From contig NC_086024.1 of NCBI RefSeq assembly GCF_036323735.1, positions 60,140,424 through 60,204,423 on the forward strand: a stretch of 64,000 bases of DNA. Direction: 5' to 3'. The notes beneath the pieces were generated by a model that did not search any database, was not told the origin of the DNA, and worked only from the letters and a program-made list of their open reading frames with translations. The position numbers were made by a program, and so were the translations under genes. This DNA comes from Rattus norvegicus (taxonomy: Eukaryota > Chordata > Mammalia > Rodentia > Muridae). This document shows positions 1 to 9,165 of this stretch, piece by piece (positions within the stretch are counted from its first letter, which is position 1; the number at the start of each line of letters is the position of its first letter).

Positions 1-913
1 CTTCAACAGAGGAATGGATACAGAAAATGTGGTACATCTACACAATGGAATATTGCTCAGTTATCAAAAACAAGGACTTTATGAAATTCGTAGGCAAATG
101 GTTGGAACTGGAAAATATCATCCTGAGTGCGCTAACCCAATCACAGAAAGACATACATGGTATGCACTCATTGATAAGTGGCTATTAGCCCAAATGCTTG
201 AATTACCCTAGATGCCTAGAACAAATGAAACTCAAGACGGATGATCAAAATGTGAATGCTTCACTCCTTTAAAAGGGGAACAAGAATACCCTTGGCAGGG
301 AATAGAGAGGCAAAGATTAAAACAGAGACTGAAGGAACACCCATTCAGAGCCTGCCGTACATGTGGCCCATACATATACAGCCACCCAATTAGACAAGAT
401 GGATGAAGCAAAGAAGTGCAGACCAACAGGAGCCGGATGTAGATCGCTCCTGAGAGACACAGCCAGAATACAGCAAATACAGAGGCGAATGCCAGCAGCA
501 AACCACTGAACTGAGAATAGGACCCCCGTTGAAGGACTCAGAGAAAGAACTGGAAGAGCTTGAAGGGGCTCGAGACCCCATATGTACAACAATGCCAAGC
601 AACCAGAGCTTCCAGGGACTAAGCCACTACCTAAATACTATACATGGACTGACCCTGGACTCTGACCTCATAGGTAGAAATGAATATCCTCTATGAGCAC
701 CAGTGGAAGGGGAAGCCCTGGGTCCTGCTAAGACTGAACCCCCAGTGAACTAGAGTTTTGGGGGGAGGGCATCAATGGGGGGAGGGTTGGGAGGGGAACA
801 CCCATAAAGAAGGGGAGGGTGGAGGGGGATGTTTGCCCGGAAACCGGGAAAGGGAATAACACTCGAAATGTATATAAGAAATACTCAAGTTAATAAATTA
901 AAAAAAAAAAAAA
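1..913 (+). mobile_element. 3' end of a young rat-type L1 (LINE-1), cut by the window edge
   Basis: This is the end of an L1: the last codons of ORF2, about 700 bases of 3' UTR and an A-rich tail at 899-913. It aligns almost base for base with 12825-13732 of the full-length L1 in this window. The 3' UTR has the G-rich polypurine block at about 757-832. The upstream part lies outside the window, so full-length status is unknown. Confidence 0.93.
3..188 (+). pseudogene. L1 ORF2 C-terminal fragment
   Basis: The reading frame starting at base 3 gives the last roughly 60 residues of L1 ORF2p and ends at the TAG at 186-188, where the other L1 copies here also stop. The same stretch is open in a second frame; the homologous frame in the full-length element shows which is real. 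ORF2p is the endonuclease/reverse transcriptase of L1, and this piece carries only the C-terminal end. Whether the rest of the gene is intact cannot be seen. Confidence 0.85.
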
Positions 914-1550
914 GAACATCGCGGAGCACATATCCTTGTGGTATGGTAGAGCATCATTTGAGTATACACACAGGAGTAGAATAGGTGAGTCTTTAGGAAG
1001 AACTATTTCCAATATTCTGAGAAGTTGCCAGATTGATTTCCAGAGTGATTGTTTCAGTTTGTAATCCAACCACCAATTTCCAGTGTTCTTCTTTCTCTGC
1101 TTCCTCATCAATATGTGCTGTCACTCAGAGTCAACCATTGGACTGAGGTCGGAGACCCCTATGAAAGAGTTAAGGGAAGGATTGAAGGAGCTGAAGAGAC
1201 TGCTAAGCCCATAGAAAGACCAACAGTATCAACAAACCCAGACCCCTGGGAACTCCCAGAGCCTAAGCCACCATCCAAAGAGCTTAAATGGGTTGGCAAT
1301 TGTATAGCAGAGGATTATCTGGCCTCAGTGGGAGAAGATGTGCCTAATCTTGTAGAGGCTTTTTACTGAAGAGAAGGGGGATGTAGGAACAGATGAGGCA
1401 GGGGTTAGTGGGTGCATGAAGGGTGGTCTGGTAAAGGGTAGGATGGAGAACAACCTCTGAAAGGCAAAGGGGAGGAAGATGGGCGAAGAACTCTTGAAGC
1501 AGGGAACAGGGAAGAGAGCACATTTGGAATTTAAATAAATAACACAATTT
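914..1550. mobile_element. Old L1 fragment with 5' inversion
   Basis: Bases 914 to about 1130 are L1 ORF2 in antisense: the minus strand encodes a degraded version of the region just before the ORF2 C-terminus. From about 1131 the sequence switches to sense L1 3' UTR and ends in an A-rich tail at 1530-1556. An inverted ORF2 block joined to a sense 3' end is the structure left by twin priming. The divergence is much greater than in the young L1 next to it. Confidence 0.75.
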
Positions 1551-1629
1551 TAAAAGAAATTATTTAATGTTTTCATTATTTGAGAATTTTATATTTGTAT
1601 GTGATATATGTTGAGTGTAAACATCCTTA

Positions 1630-1870
1630 TTTATTTTCTTTAATGTCCCCAACATATCCCCTTTCCAACTTCATGCCATCCTTTTATTCTATTTTATGTC
1701 CTAATGATTCCAGGTAGTAATGCTCACATGCCATCAGGTGTGTCCTCAGCCAACAGAACATGATGGTCCCTTCTCCTAAAGTCACTATCTGCCAATAGCT
1801 CCTTAGGTGAGGGCGGAACCTTTTGAACCCATGCAACACCCATGCTGGAATCTTACTAGCTTAATTTTAT
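1630..1870 (-). repeat. Possible old L1/Lx 3'-UTR relic
   Basis: The stretch with 'ccaatagctccttaggtgag' and a following 'catgctggaat' resembles a common rodent interspersed sequence that I associate with old Lx-type L1 ends. The match is from memory and weak. No tail or target duplication is visible. Confidence 0.3.
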
Positions 1871-2284
1871 ACAGAACGTTACAGGTATCAAAAGTTCATT
1901 ACTGTAAAAGCCATAGCAAGTCTATATTTTTTGTAAAGTAAAAAAAAATAAAAAAGATACAATGATATCAAGACTTCCAGGAGAAAAATTAGACCCATTC
2001 AATACACACATGAGGTTTGATCGAGTTATATAATAAAAATTTATCTCAGTGAATCTGGAAGTGATACCTCCTGGCTCTCCAGAAATTCCTAATCAGTGGA
2101 ACTGACATATTATCTAATATTTTGTTCTAAAATTTCATGTTATTAGTGTGGATATTTTGAATAATGGCATCATACAGAAACAGAAATGAGACATGGTTAG
2201 GCCAACTTAGGTAAAAGTATACATTATAGAAACAAGAATGCACACACAATACCTACAAGTTCAAATTTCTAAGTGGAACTGGAG
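1871..2284. other. No recognisable feature
   Basis: AT-rich sequence with stops in all frames and no repeat that I can name. Confidence 0.5.
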
Positions 2285-2640
2285 GAAGGATTCAACTGGT
2301 TAAGCAGTTGCTGTGTAAGCATGAAAAACTGAGTCAATCTCCAGCACTCATATAGAAATTGGGACAAGGTGATCTGTGGCTGTAATGCCAGAGCCAGAGA
2401 TACAGACACAGGAGGAAACTTAAGACTCACTGGCTAGCAAGTCTCGCTGGATTAATGTGTTCTAGATTCAGTGCAAGATCTAGTCTCAAAGAAATAAGAT
2501 ATTGATCTACTGAGGAAAATATATAACATCGACCTTTGGTATCTACATGCAAACATATACCTGTGGACAGGCAATCTGTTAAACATGTACAGACACAACC
2601 CCACATAAACGAAAGGCTTCTGGTATGTGTATAAATGTAT
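2285..2640 (+). mobile_element. B4-type SINE
   Basis: It begins with a degraded tRNA-like head ('ggttaagcagttgctgtg', then a B-box-like 'ctccagcactcat'). It continues into a B1-like segment ('ggctgtaatgcc', 'gagatacagacacaggagg', 'agatctagtctcaaag') and an ACATA/ACACA-rich 3' end. This ID/B1 fusion order is that of rodent B4 SINEs. It is diverged and unlikely to be active. Confidence 0.65.
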
Positions 2641-3154
2641 GACTTTATAATTTCTTACTTTTTCTATTATATACAAATGCACATACATATTTATGTATGT
2701 ACTATAACGTACAAAACAATCCTATATTGAAATGTGAGAATCAACAATGAAATAAGTAGGCTTACACGTCAAAGTGTTCATATCATTAAGTACTTACTAT
2801 AAGAAAACAATTGGTTCACTGTTTAGTATATGTTTCAGTGTGGTCAAAATTGTCAATATCAGATAAAAGAAAAGTTTCACAGACTCAACATTATTTGATA
2901 ATTACACATTGGTGTGAAATGGAATAGACCTGCGTATCCATGGCAAAACTTATGAAGCAAAGAAAGACAGCCATCATCCACAATCATATTCTTCATGTCC
3001 CCTTTTTTTTCTTTGGATATTCTTCCTAGTGCTGAGCTAAGTAATAAAATATTCCAGAGAGATGATACTTTTTAAGATATATTTCTCTAAATTTTCATTT
3101 TTTCACCTGACAGACATATCAAAAGAAAAAACAAACATGCTAATTTTTCATGAG
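2641..3154. other. No recognisable feature
   Basis: AT-rich DNA with no convincing open frame or named repeat. Confidence 0.5.
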
Positions 3155-3515
3155 TGTAGGGGTTTGAATAATAAATGCCCAGGACTTGTCAACTATTTGA
3201 ATACTTGCTCCCCAGTTACTTCTCTGTTTGCTTATGGAACTTTTGGGGAGGTTGAACCTTGCTGGAGGAAATATATCACAAAAATGAGCTTGATATTTTA
3301 TAGTTTTGTCTCACTTCCAGTTTTCTGTGCTTTCTGTTTGTGGTTGAAAATGGAATCTTACAGATTCCAGCTCCATCTACCTGCAGTCATGCTTCCTTCA
3401 TTGTTATGGATTCTCTATCGAGGACTATAAACCAAGGAAAATAAACTTTTCTTTCTGTAAGCTGCCTTGGTTATTGTATTTTATCACAACAGTAAAAAGT
3501 AATTCATACAATAAG
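3155..3515 (+). mobile_element. Solo LTR, probably MaLR-like rodent family
   Basis: It has 'ggggtttgaataataaatg' near the start and 'gctggaggaaatatatcac' in the middle. The 3' end has an AATAAA-type signal (3439-3444) followed by 'gctgccttggttattgtatt' and 'cacaacagtaaaaagtaatt'. The same landmarks, in antisense, occur in the two LTRs at 53.2-56.6 kb, so both belong to one family. No internal region or second LTR is present. The exact family name is not assigned. Confidence 0.55.
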
Positions 3516-3769
3516 CTGATAAAGAATTATTGCCTTGTCATTCATGAAAAGTCATAATTTTATTTTAAAACCTGTTGTGAGCATTTTAATCATTCGTTTT
3601 ATGATATGAATTTGAGCACTGGTATTGCATGGTAAAACATATCAGCAACTTTAAAACAACTTGTTTCTGCAAAGTTTTGTAACAATATTATTTATTATTA
3701 TTACCAAAAGCTAAGTTATCCTGCCTTCAAAACATGTCCAACATCTTAGATTAAAACTAAGTATATTTA
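3516..3769. other. No recognisable feature
   Basis: AT-rich spacer between a solo LTR and an inverted L1. Confidence 0.5.
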
Positions 3770-4600
3770 TCATTTTCTTTGACTGATGTATCAATTTCTT
3801 CTATTGTATCTTCTTCACCTGAGATTCTCTCTTCCGACTCCTGGATTCTGTTCGAGATGCTTGCATCTGTTGTTCCTATTCAATTCCCTAGGTTTTCCAT
3901 CTCCAAAAATTACTCAGTTTGTGTTTTCTTTATTGCATTTACTGCCAATTTCAGGTCTTGCACAATTTTATTTATTTCCTTCTTCTGTTTAATTGTATTT
4001 TTGTATGTATTTAAGGGATTTATTTGTTTCCTCTTTAAAGGCCTCTATCATCTTTATAAAATTATTTAAGGTCATTTTCTTGTGCTTCACTTGTGCTAAG
4101 ATATCCAGGGCTTGCTATAGTAGGGTTGTTGTGCTCTGAAGTTATCATATTGCCCTGGCTTTTGTGGATTGTGTTCTTTCAAGGACCTTTAGCCATTTAA
4201 CTTTGGTGCCTAGATGTTTCTGATGTAGTAGATATTAGGAGTGGATTTATCTTGATGGTCTTGGCGTGTCCATCCTCTGAGGGGTGTCCTGGGGCTTTAA
4301 GATTCCAGATCAACAGGACTGTATGGTTCAGGAGCTGCTGTTCTAGTGAAGGTTTGCAGAGAAGTAGCAGAAGAATGGAAGTTGGCAGGTGATAGCAGAC
4401 TGCTCAGGGCAGCATGGGGTACTCCAGATGACTCAGTGTGTAGAGAAGATGGGTGAGGGAAGGGAAGCTTACTTGTGTTGTTCAGGATCCATAGATCTTA
4501 GGAACATGGGTGGGTAAGTGGAGGTCCACTTGGGAAAGCAGGCTGCTCAGGGTAGCTTAGCATGCCCCAGTGGACTTAGTAAGCAGAAAACAAGGAAGAG
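3770..4600 (-). mobile_element. Inverted 5' part of an old L1 (5' UTR and start of ORF1)
   Basis: Read on the minus strand, this is about 500 bases of 5'-UTR-like sequence (about 4600 down to 4080) followed by an old ORF1. On the plus strand the ORF1 part is a Ser/Ile/Phe-rich shadow of the same type as the antisense of the intact ORF1 at 8.3-8.7 kb. It directly abuts the sense 3' part of what appears to be the same element at about 4600. Confidence 0.7.
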
Positions 4601-5995
4601 TTCTACCTTAAGACCCAGGTATACCATTCCTGAATATATATCCAAAAGATATTCCAACTACCCCATAAGAACACATGTTCAACTATGTTCATAGCAACCT
4701 TATCATAATAGCAAGAAACTAGAAAAAACCTAGATGCCCCTCAACTGAAGAATGGATAAAGAAAATGTGGTACATCTACACAATGGAATATTATTCATCT
4801 ATTCAAAACAAAGACATCATGAATCCTACAGGCAAATAGATGGAGCTTGAGGTTATCATCCTGAATGAGGTAACTCAATTCCAAAGGGACATACATGGTT
4901 TGTCCTCACTTATCAATAGATATTAGCCATAAAATACAGGATACCCATGCTCTACTCCACAGGCCCAAAGGAGCTAAACAAGAAGGAATGAAAAAGTGAG
5001 GATGCTTGAATATCACTTAAAAGGAATATCACTTAAACTGAGTGGAAGAGGGGATAGAGGGATAGGGGATTCAGGATCAGGTGTGGAGAGGGACAAGAGA
5101 GATGGTCATACAGCCATGAGAACAAAAGGAATATGCAACTAACAGAGGAGGGGGGATTTGGAGTATGTACCAGAGACCTGGGATAGGGGAGTCACCCAAA
5201 AATAAATCAGGGTGAATTTAGCTGTGACTCACAGCATTGGAAATATAGAACATGAAAAGCCCAGGTTCTACAGCCAGGCAGGAACACCAGTGAAGCAATA
5301 GGAACACCAACTCAACCACAAAGCTTTTGATCAAATACGTATCCTGTCTTCAAGCAATGCAGGCACAATGGGCAACCAATATCCAGCCCAACTTGGGACA
5401 CATCCTAGGGGCAAACACCAATTTTTGATACTATTAATGATATTCTGTTTTGCTTGCAGACAGAGTCTAGTATGTGCTCTGAGAGGTTCCACCCAGCATC
5501 AGACTCAGATGAATGCAGAAACCCTCAACTAAACAGTGGATGGAGCTAGAGGAGTCTTATGAAAGAGTTGTGGGGAAGGATTGAGAACCCTGAAGGCAGT
5601 AAGAGCTGCATAGGAAAACCAACAGTCAACCAACCTGAACCCTTGGAACTCTCAGTGGCTGAGCCACCAACCATAGTGCATACACAAGCTAGAACTAGGA
5701 CACCCCATACATATGTAGCAGATGTACAGCTTGGTCTTGATTTCAGTTCCACACAACTGGAATGGGGGATATCCCAAAAGCTGTTGTCTGTCTGTAGGAT
5801 ATGTTCTTCTGATTGGGTTACCTTGTCTGGTCTCAGTGACAGAGCATGTGCCTAGCCTCAGAGAATTGATGTGTCAGGGTGGGGGGGACATCTGCTCAAA
5901 GGTGAAGGGAGAGAAGCAGAAGGATTGTGAGACGGCATGACTGGGAATGAGGGCAGTGAGTGGGATATAAAGTGAATAAATAAAAAATAAACCAA
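4601..5995 (+). mobile_element. Sense 3' part of an old L1 (ORF2 end and 3' UTR)
   Basis: From about 4610 the sequence is the C-terminal ORF2 region in sense ('aagaaaatgtggtacatcta' is shared with the other L1s), then a long 3' UTR ending in 'gaataaataaaaaataaa' at about 5972-5990. ORF2 is degenerate with stops and frameshifts. With 3770-4600 it forms one 5'-inverted L1; most of ORF1 and ORF2 is missing between the two parts. Confidence 0.75.
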
Positions 5996-6071
5996 GCATA
6001 TGGTTTCTCAATTGTGACACTTTGACTTTTTTTATAGAAATTAAGGGTTCATTACAGCATTCTTTACTCTG

Positions 6072-6575
6072 TATCTTTTTCTTTTTATTGATTATTTTAT
6101 TTATATAGATTTCAAATGTTGTTCCCCTTCCCGCTTTTCCCTCCCCTCCCCCTTCTCCCCTCCCCTTTTCCTCTGTGAGGGTGCAGATCTACCCACTCAC
6201 CCACTCCAGCCTCACCCCTCTACCATACCCATATGCTAGGATATCAAACCTCCACAGGACCAAGGGCCTCCCTTCTGTTGATGTCATATAAGGCAATCGT
6301 CTGCTGCACATGTAGCTGGAGCCATGGATCTCTCCATGTATACTCTTTGGTTGGTGGTTTATTCCCTGGGAAATCTGGATGATCTGATTAGTTGAGATTG
6401 TTGTTCTTTCTATAGGGTTACAATCCCCTTCAGCCTCTTCATTACTTCCCCTAATTCTTCCATTAGGGGTCCCTGGGCTCCATTTGGTGGTTGACTGTGA
6501 ATATCTGCATCTATATTAGTCAGGGGCTGGCAGTGCCTCTCCCTGGACAGCTATACCAGGCTTCTGTGAGCAAGC
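6072..6575 (-). mobile_element. Antisense old L1 3' UTR fragment
   Basis: The T-rich start 'tattttatttatatagattt' is the reverse of an L1 tail. It is followed by a CT-rich block, which is the reverse of the G-rich polypurine tract in L1 3' UTRs, and then diverged 3'-UTR sequence. ORF2 is not reached, so the insertion is strongly 5'-truncated. Confidence 0.7.
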
Positions 6576-6639
6576 ACTTCTTTACTATGTATTTACAGAG
6601 TAGTTACAATCTGGTGTATTGTTTGGCAAACAGTAGACA

Positions 6640-6750
6640 AGCAGTAGTTTTTATAAATAAAGCTTCATTGAGTCAAATTATGATCATCTGTTTAAGAAAC
6701 TTTTATGGCTACTGTGAGCTATGACAGCCTGGTCAAATAGCTATCAGAAA
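6640..6750 (+). repeat. Possible ancient hAT-type DNA transposon relic
   Basis: 'ataaataaagcttcattgag' followed by 'ttttatggctactgtgagct' resembles a widespread mammalian hAT-derived MER repeat. The match is short and from memory only. Confidence 0.25.
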
Positions 6751-7049
6751 GATTCTGAAGCCTGGGAAGCCTGAAGTTTCCTATCTAGTTCTTTATTTTC
6801 TTAGGTCAGTTGCAGAGGCATTGTGGTGACACAGGAGGAACTTGGCTAGATAGATCATACCATGATTTTTGAAATTTCATGTCAGATTAGTTTTATCACA
6901 TTTTCTCTGTGTGGAAAAAAATCATTATTCATCGTGATTATTACTGTTGTAGCATGAAGTCATAATTTTCTACTGTAAACAGAGTATGAAAATAGTGTAT
7001 CATTTTAACCTGAAAACCATAGACTTTGTTCTATTTTTATTGTATTATA

Positions 7050-7346
7050 TATTGATACAACAATGACTAATCTTGGTTGTGAACTGGGTCAAGAACCAAC
7101 TATGTCAAGTTTCTTGGCATATCTGTGCGGCATTAGTTTCTGACTATGCTAATTAAAATGGGAAGATGCATCCTACATGTCAAAAACACCTTCTGTTGGT
7201 GTTCCATATATAAGATGGTCCCAAAGAGAAAGTATTTGATATCTACCTGCTTGCCTTTGGATCTCACTGGCAAGTTCATCTACCCACTGTTGCTTTTGTC
7301 CCTACAGTCGTCTCTACTGACGTGAGAATCAAGATTCTCTGTCCTC
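7050..7346 (+). mobile_element. 5' half of an old MaLR-like LTR split by the full-length L1
   Basis: The landmarks 'ccttctgttggtgttccata', then a TATA-like 'atatataagatgg', then 'ctgcttgcctttggatctca' follow the order seen in common rodent MaLR-type (MT/ORR1-like) LTRs. The sequence stops exactly at the L1 insertion and resumes after it at 13770. The family assignment is tentative; the interruption is seen directly. Confidence 0.5.
7331..7346 (+). repeat. Left target-site duplication of the full-length L1
   Basis: AAGATTCTCTGTCCTC is repeated exactly at 13770-13785, flanking the L1. Sixteen bases is normal for L1 target-primed reverse transcription. Confidence 0.95.
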
Positions 7347-8066
7347 GAGCAGCAGCTCTCTGCTCCCAGACCCGGTGAGAGAGAGACCCAACCGCCTGGT
7401 CAGGTGGGCACTCCTGAGGCTGCAGAGCGGAAGAGACCACCAACACTGCTCACCCCTGCCCACATCCCTGGCCCAAGAGGAAACTGTATAAGGCCTCTGG
7501 GCTCCCGTGGGGGAGGGCCCAGGAGGGGTAGGACCCCTGCCACAGACACCGCCGGACCCTGAAGGAAACAGACCGGATAAACAGTTCTCTGCACCCAAAT
7601 CCCGTGGGAGGGAGAGCTAAACCTTCAGAGAGGCAGACAGGCCTGGGAAACCAGAAGAGACTGCTCCCTGCACACACATCTCGGACGCCAGAGGAAAAAG
7701 CCAAAGACCATCTGGAACCCTGGTGCACTGAAGCTCCCGGAAGGGGCGGCACAGGTCTTCCTGGTTGCTGCCGCTGCAGAGAGCCCCTGGGCAGCACCCC
7801 ACGAGCAAACCTGAGCCTCGGGACCACAGGTAAGACCAAATTTTCTGCTGCAAGAAAGCTGCCTGGTGAACTCAAGACACAGGCCCACAGGAACAGCTGA
7901 AGACCTGTAGAGAGGAAAAACTACACGCCCGAAAGCAGAACACTCTGTCCCCATAACTGACTGAAAGAGAGGAAAACAGGTCTACAGCACTCCTGACACA
8001 CAGGCTTATAGGACAGTCTAGCCACTGTCAGAAATAGCAGAACAAAGTAACACTAGAGATAATCTG
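7347..8066 (+). promoter_or_regulatory. L1 5' UTR with internal promoter
   Basis: This GC-rich leader differs sharply from the AT-rich surroundings. Two related blocks, at about 7347-7440 and 7575-7665, share a 'cagctctctgctcccagacc'-like start and a GGGAGGGAGAG-type core, which suggests diverged promoter monomers. L1 5' UTRs act as internal RNA polymerase II promoters. A consensus 5' splice site, CAGGTAAG, lies at 7827-7834. The ORF1 start is taken as the first ATG of the long frame, which matches the second L1 at 30879. Confidence 0.8.
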
Positions 8067-9140
8067 ATGGCGAGAGGCAAGCGCAGGAACCCAAGCAACA
8101 GAAACCAAGACTACATGCCATCATCGGAGCCCAATTCTCCCACCAAAACAAACATGGAATATCCAAACACACCAGAAAAGCAAGATCTAGTTTCAAAATC
8201 ATATTTGATCATGATGCTGGAGGACTTCAGGAAAGACCTGAACACACTTAGGGAAGCACAGGAAAACATTAATAAACAAGTAAAAGCCTACAGAGAGGAA
8301 TCGCAAAAATCCCTGAAAGAATTCCAGGAAAACACAATCAAACAGTTGAAGGAATTAAAAATGGAAATAGAAGCAATCAAGAAAGAACACATGGAAACAA
8401 CCCTGGATATAGAAAACCAAAAGAAGAGACAAGGAGCTGTAGATACAAGCTTCACCAACAGAATACAAGAGATGGAAGAGAGAATCTCAGGAGCAGAAGA
8501 TTCCATAGAAATCATTGACTCAACTGTCAAAGATAATGTAAAGCGGAAAAAGCTACTGGTCCAAAACATACAGGAAATCCAGGACTCAATGAGAAGATCA
8601 AACCTAAGGATAATAGGTATAGAAGAGAGTGAAGACTCCCAGCTCAAAGGACCAGTAAATATCTTCAACAAAATCATAGAAGAAAACTTCCCTAACCTAA
8701 AAAAAGAGATACCCATAGACATACAGGAAGCCTACAGAACTCCAAATAGATTGGACCAGAAAAGAAACACCTCCCGTCACATAAATGTCAAAACACCAAA
8801 CGCACAAAATAAAGAAAGAATATTAAAAGCAGTAAGGGAAAAAGGTCAAGTAACATATAAAGGGAGACCTATCAGAATCACACCAGACTTCTCGCCAGAA
8901 ACTATGAAGGCCAGAAGATCCTGGACTGATGTTATACAGACCCTAAGAGAACACAAATGCCAGCCCAGATTACTGTATCCAGCAAAACTCTCAATTAACA
9001 TTGATGGAGAAACCAAGATATTCCATGACAAAACCAAATTTACACAATATCTTTCTACAAATCCAGCACTACAAAGGATAATAAATGGTAAAGCCCAACA
9101 TAAGGAGGCAAGCTATACCCTAGAAGAAGCAAGAAACTAA
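8067..9140 (+). CDS. L1 ORF1p, RNA-binding nucleic-acid chaperone (intact, 357 aa)
   Basis: ORF1p is the L1 RNA-binding protein. It forms trimers, coats its own RNA in the cytoplasmic RNP and acts as a chaperone in target-primed reverse transcription. The product has a short basic N-terminus, a long charged coiled coil at roughly residues 45-150 (rich in K, E, Q and L), an RRM-like middle beginning near 'SNLRIIGIEE' and a C-terminal domain. Two hallmark ORF1p motifs are present: REKG at about 257-260 and YPAKLS at about 304-309. No stop or frameshift is present and the length fits rodent ORF1p. It is followed after 25 bases by ORF2, as usual. This is a transposon gene, not a host gene. Confidence 0.93.
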   Translation: MARGKRRNPSNRNQDYMPSSEPNSPTKTNMEYPNTPEKQDLVSKSYLIMMLEDFRKDLNTLREAQENINKQVKAYREESQKSLKEFQENTIKQLKELKMEIEAIKKEHMETTLDIENQKKRQGAVDTSFTNRIQEMEERISGAEDSIEIIDSTVKDNVKRKKLLVQNIQEIQDSMRRSNLRIIGIEESEDSQLKGPVNIFNKIIEENFPNLKKEIPIDIQEAYRTPNRLDQKRNTSRHINVKTPNAQNKERILKAVREKGQVTYKGRPIRITPDFSPETMKARRSWTDVIQTLREHKCQPRLLYPAKLSINIDGETKIFHDKTKFTQYLSTNPALQRIINGKAQHKEASYTLEEARN

Positions 9141-9165
9141 TCGTCTTGGCAACAAAACAAAGAGA

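Noticed and set aside
232..602. Three overlapping minus-strand frames of 70-93 codons, repeated near 13054-13427 and on the plus strand near 37970-38340 and 40308-40678
   Set aside because: They are antisense or alternate-frame readings of the L1 3' UTR, repeated because the L1 is repeated; they have no independent support.
7450..7954. Overlapping minus-strand frames of up to 141 codons in the L1 5' UTR
   Set aside because: They are shadows of a GC-rich non-coding leader. An ORF0-like role was considered, but the second L1 copy does not keep them open over the same span.
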